8,227 nt of DNA from Sulfurimonadaceae bacterium (GTDB lineage Bacteria; Campylobacterota; Campylobacteria; Campylobacterales; Sulfurimonadaceae). The position numbers and the translations under genes were made by a program. Under the pieces are notes generated by a model. It saw only the letters and a program-made list of their open reading frames with translations. It was not told where the DNA came from and did no database searches. The stretch lies in contig JAPHSI010000048.1 in the NCBI GenBank assembly GCA_026193155.1, positions 1-8,227 on the forward strand. Direction: 5' to 3'. Within the stretch, counting starts at the first letter, position 1, and each line of letters opens with the position of its first letter. Positions 6,697 through 8,227 of the stretch are shown piece by piece.

Positions 6697-7428
6697 ATGA
6701 TAAAACTACTAACTGCTATAGTTATAACTTCAGTTTCTTTGTTTGCAGCGCACTGGGGATATACAGGGCATGAAGGTCCACAGCACTGGGGTGATTTAAG
6801 TCCAAAGTATGAAATGTGTAAAGTAGGAAAAAGTCAATCGCCTGTTAATATATCTAATGCAGTAACAGTAACTACAGAGGACTTGGCAAAAATCAAGTTT
6901 AACTACACAACGGAAGCTAATGCAATTATAAATAACGGACATACGATTCAAGTAAATATACAAGAAGGAAGTTCTATTGAGATAGACGGTAAAATATTTG
7001 CCTTAAAACAGTTTCATTTTCATACACCTAGTGAAAATCAAATAGAGGGTAGAAACTTTCCACTTGAAGCCCACTTTGTTCATGCAGCAAAAGACGGTTC
7101 TTTAGCTGTTATTGCATTAATGTACGAAGAGGGTAAAGAAAATAAAATCATCAAAAAGTTATGGTCAAAAATGCCTCATAAGGCTGGTAAGTCCAGTGGT
7201 TGTAAAATGCTTGCAGAGATGTTTTTTACTATGATGCCAAAAGATAAAGCTTACTACAGATTTAACGGCTCACTTACTACACCGCCATGTTCAGAAGGTG
7301 TTAGATGGATGGTTTTAAAAGGTTATTCACATATATCAAAAGCTCAAAAAGATGAATTTTTACACCTATTTCACCATGCTAACAATAGACCAGTTCAGCC
7401 AATAAACGCTCGTAAGGTTATGAAATAA
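6697..7428 (+). CDS. cah: Periplasmic alpha-carbonic anhydrase
   Basis: This 243-aa protein has a signal peptide (residues 1-17, ending in SLFA) and a mature start of HWGYTGHEGPQHWGDL, the alpha-class signature. It interconverts CO2 and bicarbonate. Zinc ligands are His107 and His109 in FHFHTPSEN and His126 in EAHFVH. Glu113 and Thr194/Thr195 (LTTPPC) match the gatekeeper pair, and His82 in NNGHTIQV matches the proton-shuttle histidine. Cys41 and Cys198 are placed for the conserved disulfide of secreted alpha-CAs, consistent with a periplasmic location. Length matches bacterial enzymes such as that of H. pylori, and all catalytic residues are present. The ATG follows AAGGA by 6 nt. The SGNH hydrolase ATG begins 11 nt after its stop, so the two are probably cotranscribed. 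A role in bicarbonate supply or pH control is inferred. Confidence 0.96.
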   Translation: MIKLLTAIVITSVSLFAAHWGYTGHEGPQHWGDLSPKYEMCKVGKSQSPVNISNAVTVTTEDLAKIKFNYTTEANAIINNGHTIQVNIQEGSSIEIDGKIFALKQFHFHTPSENQIEGRNFPLEAHFVHAAKDGSLAVIALMYEEGKENKIIKKLWSKMPHKAGKSSGCKMLAEMFFTMMPKDKAYYRFNGSLTTPPCSEGVRWMVLKGYSHISKAQKDEFLHLFHHANNRPVQPINARKVMK

Positions 7429-7439
7429 TCAAAACTATA

Positions 7440-7928
7440 ATGTTAGGCGATTCCATAACCGAATGGGGTATATGGAATCAGCTATTAGAACAAACCAGCA
7501 TCTATAATCAAGGAATCTCAGGAAATACCACACAGGATATTTTAAATAGAATAAACTATATAGATTTAGATTTAAAACAAGTTTTTTTAATGATAGGAAT
7601 AAACGATATATTAAGTGGATATGAACTTGAGTATATACAAAAAAATTATATAGAGATAGTCCAAATTTTGCAAAATAAATGTTGCAAAATCATTTTACAA
7701 AGTACACTTTATGTAGGTAGAGAATTACCGCAAGAGGTTAACGATGCAGTTGAAAAATTAAACATATATATAAAAAAATATGCCGAAGAAAATAATCTTA
7801 CCTACCTTGATATTAATGAGATTTTAGCTCCAAATAAGTATTTAGAAGAAAACTATACGCTGGATGGTGTGCATCTAAGTGAAAAAGCTTATATCGAGTG
7901 GAGTAGTATTATTAAAAATTATTTATAA
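7440..7928 (+). CDS. Cytoplasmic SGNH/GDSL-family hydrolase
   Basis: This 162-aa protein has all four SGNH blocks: GDSITEWG with nucleophile Ser5; NQGISGNTTQDIL with the oxyanion glycine near residue 28; MIGINDI with Gly53 and Asn55; and LDGVHLSEKA with Asp142 and His145. It is predicted to be an esterase, lipase or deacetylase of unknown substrate. There is no signal peptide. From the ATG at 7440 the GDS motif is at residues 3-5, so the first beta-strand is nearly absent. The same frame is open back to 7416 and encodes YEIIKTI just before the Met, which would complete the strand, but it holds no ATG, GTG or TTG. The only Shine-Dalgarno-like sequence, AAGG at 7414-7417, is 22 nt from this ATG. 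The start is therefore uncertain (see findings). It lies directly after the carbonic anhydrase gene and is probably translationally coupled. Confidence 0.88.
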   Translation: MLGDSITEWGIWNQLLEQTSIYNQGISGNTTQDILNRINYIDLDLKQVFLMIGINDILSGYELEYIQKNYIEIVQILQNKCCKIILQSTLYVGRELPQEVNDAVEKLNIYIKKYAEENNLTYLDINEILAPNKYLEENYTLDGVHLSEKAYIEWSSIIKNYL

Positions 7929-7990
7929 AACATCAGTTTGGTATGCTGATTGCTTCAAATGTCTTGTATTCAGACTTCGTTATTAACCTT

Positions 7991-8005
7991 AAGCACTTGT
8001 TGCTT
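7991..8005 (+). promoter_or_regulatory. Small hairpin in the leader of the 26-codon ORF
   Basis: AAGCA and TGCTT pair around CTTGT, 8 nt before the TAAGGA ribosome site at 8013-8018. Flanking TTATT (7980-7984) and AATAA (8007-8011) could extend the stem across internal loops. The 9-mer TTGCTTCAA occurs at 7950-7958 and again at 8000-8008, exactly 50 bp apart. The stem is small and may be coincidental. Confidence 0.25.
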
Positions 8006-8024
8006 CAATAAGTAAGGATTTATT

Positions 8025-8105
8025 ATGAAAAATGTACAAGATTACAATAAAGAATTTTTAATAATGGTGAGAATAATGAATATGTTTGATGATGGAGGAG
8101 GCTGA
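8025..8105 (+). CDS. Possible 26-aa small peptide
   Basis: The frame runs from ATG at 8025 to TGA at 8103-8105. It has the best-formed ribosome site in this region (TAAGGA, 6 nt spacer). The peptide starts MKNVQDYNKE, has a hydrophobic, Met-rich middle (FLIMVRIMNMF) and ends in DDGGG. It is not an obvious attenuator leader, since it has no run of one regulatory amino acid. It does not look like a simple transmembrane toxin either. I do not recognise it. Support is limited to the start signal and position, in a 218-bp gap that otherwise holds no gene. It could also be a remnant of a longer gene or chance. Confidence 0.4.
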   Translation: MKNVQDYNKEFLIMVRIMNMFDDGGG

Positions 8106-8139
8106 TCCTTTCGTCTAAAAACTGTATACAACTAAGGTA

Positions 8140-8157
8140 TGGAGGGCTAGCCCTCCA
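8140..8157. terminator. 18-bp perfect GC-rich palindrome, putative terminator hairpin
   Basis: TGGAGGGCTAGCCCTCCA is fully self-complementary and has 12 of 18 G/C in strongly AT-rich surroundings. It contains the TAG stop of the minus-strand gene at its centre. It is also the 3' end expected for transcripts coming from the left. Neither side has an immediate U-tract (plus: AATATATCTTT; minus: ATACCTTAG), so classical intrinsic termination is not certain. Confidence 0.5.
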
Positions 8158-8227
8158 ATATATCTTTATAAAACTTTTTATTTAACTCTTCTAAAATTTT
8201 ATCATGTTCTTTTTTTAATTCTTTATA
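8147..8227 (-). CDS. C-terminal end of an unidentified protein (runs off right edge)
   Basis: The minus-strand frame is open from the right edge (first codon 8227-8225) for 26 residues, ending in TAG at 8149-8147. The tail reads YKELKKEHDKILEELNKKFY and then KDILEG. It is a charged, probably coiled-coil helix. Codon use (A-ending Lys and Glu codons) matches neighbouring genes, and the stop falls within a GC-rich palindrome as expected at a gene end. Too little is visible to name the protein. Confidence 0.55.
   Translation of the reverse strand, partial: YKELKKEHDKILEELNKKFYKDILEG

Noticed and set aside
7959..8015. 18-codon ORF ending just before the 26-aa ORF, considered as a leader peptide
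   Set aside because: There is no Shine-Dalgarno sequence before its ATG, and its codons do not suggest an attenuator.
1..8227. Searched for CRISPR arrays, insertion sequences, tRNA/rRNA genes, attachment sites, defence or toxin-antitoxin modules
   Set aside because: No regularly spaced repeats, transposase or integrase motifs, cloverleaf-like segments or such protein families are visible. The region reads as compact core genome.

Overview
The window is AT-rich, compact bacterial DNA that most likely comes from the Campylobacterota (Epsilonproteobacteria), probably a free-living Sulfurimonas-like organism. The glutamyl-tRNA synthetase resembles the HIGG-type GltX of Helicobacter and Campylobacter from memory. 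The SurA-like periplasmic protein and the alpha-carbonic anhydrase also fit that phylum, as does the promoter style (TATAAT-like -10 boxes in T/A-rich DNA with no clear -35). The assignment is by family resemblance, not by a search.

Left part (1-2191, minus strand): the N-terminal part of a lipoprotein runs off the left edge (1-712), downstream of gltX (794-2191). A perfect 24-bp palindrome overlaps the gltX stop codon. From the short divergent gap at 2192-2382, a large membrane signalling protein (2383-4932, plus strand) is transcribed. It has a periplasmic sensor with a c-type haem motif (CxxCH), a cytoplasmic linker with a possible GAF-like domain, and intact GGDEF and near-canonical EAL domains.

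Middle (5004-6563): a secreted SurA-like chaperone with a degenerate parvulin domain is followed after 4 bp by a dCMP deaminase, probably as one transcript. This converges on a small cysteine-rich protein on the minus strand (6369-6563). Between them lies an 80-nt imperfect hairpin.

Right part (6697-8227): a periplasmic alpha-carbonic anhydrase with all key residues is followed by a cytoplasmic SGNH/GDSL hydrolase whose start codon is unclear. Next come a possible 26-codon peptide gene (8025-8105), an 18-bp perfect GC-rich palindrome, and the C-terminal end of a minus-strand gene entering from the right edge.

Most of the window is housekeeping and envelope function. I see no insertion sequence, CRISPR array, tRNA, rRNA or defence cassette. 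The least explained items are the haem-c/GGDEF/EAL receptor, the 80-nt hairpin, the small Cys/His protein, the carbonic anhydrase/SGNH junction, the 26-aa ORF, and four genes whose stop codons lie inside inverted repeats.
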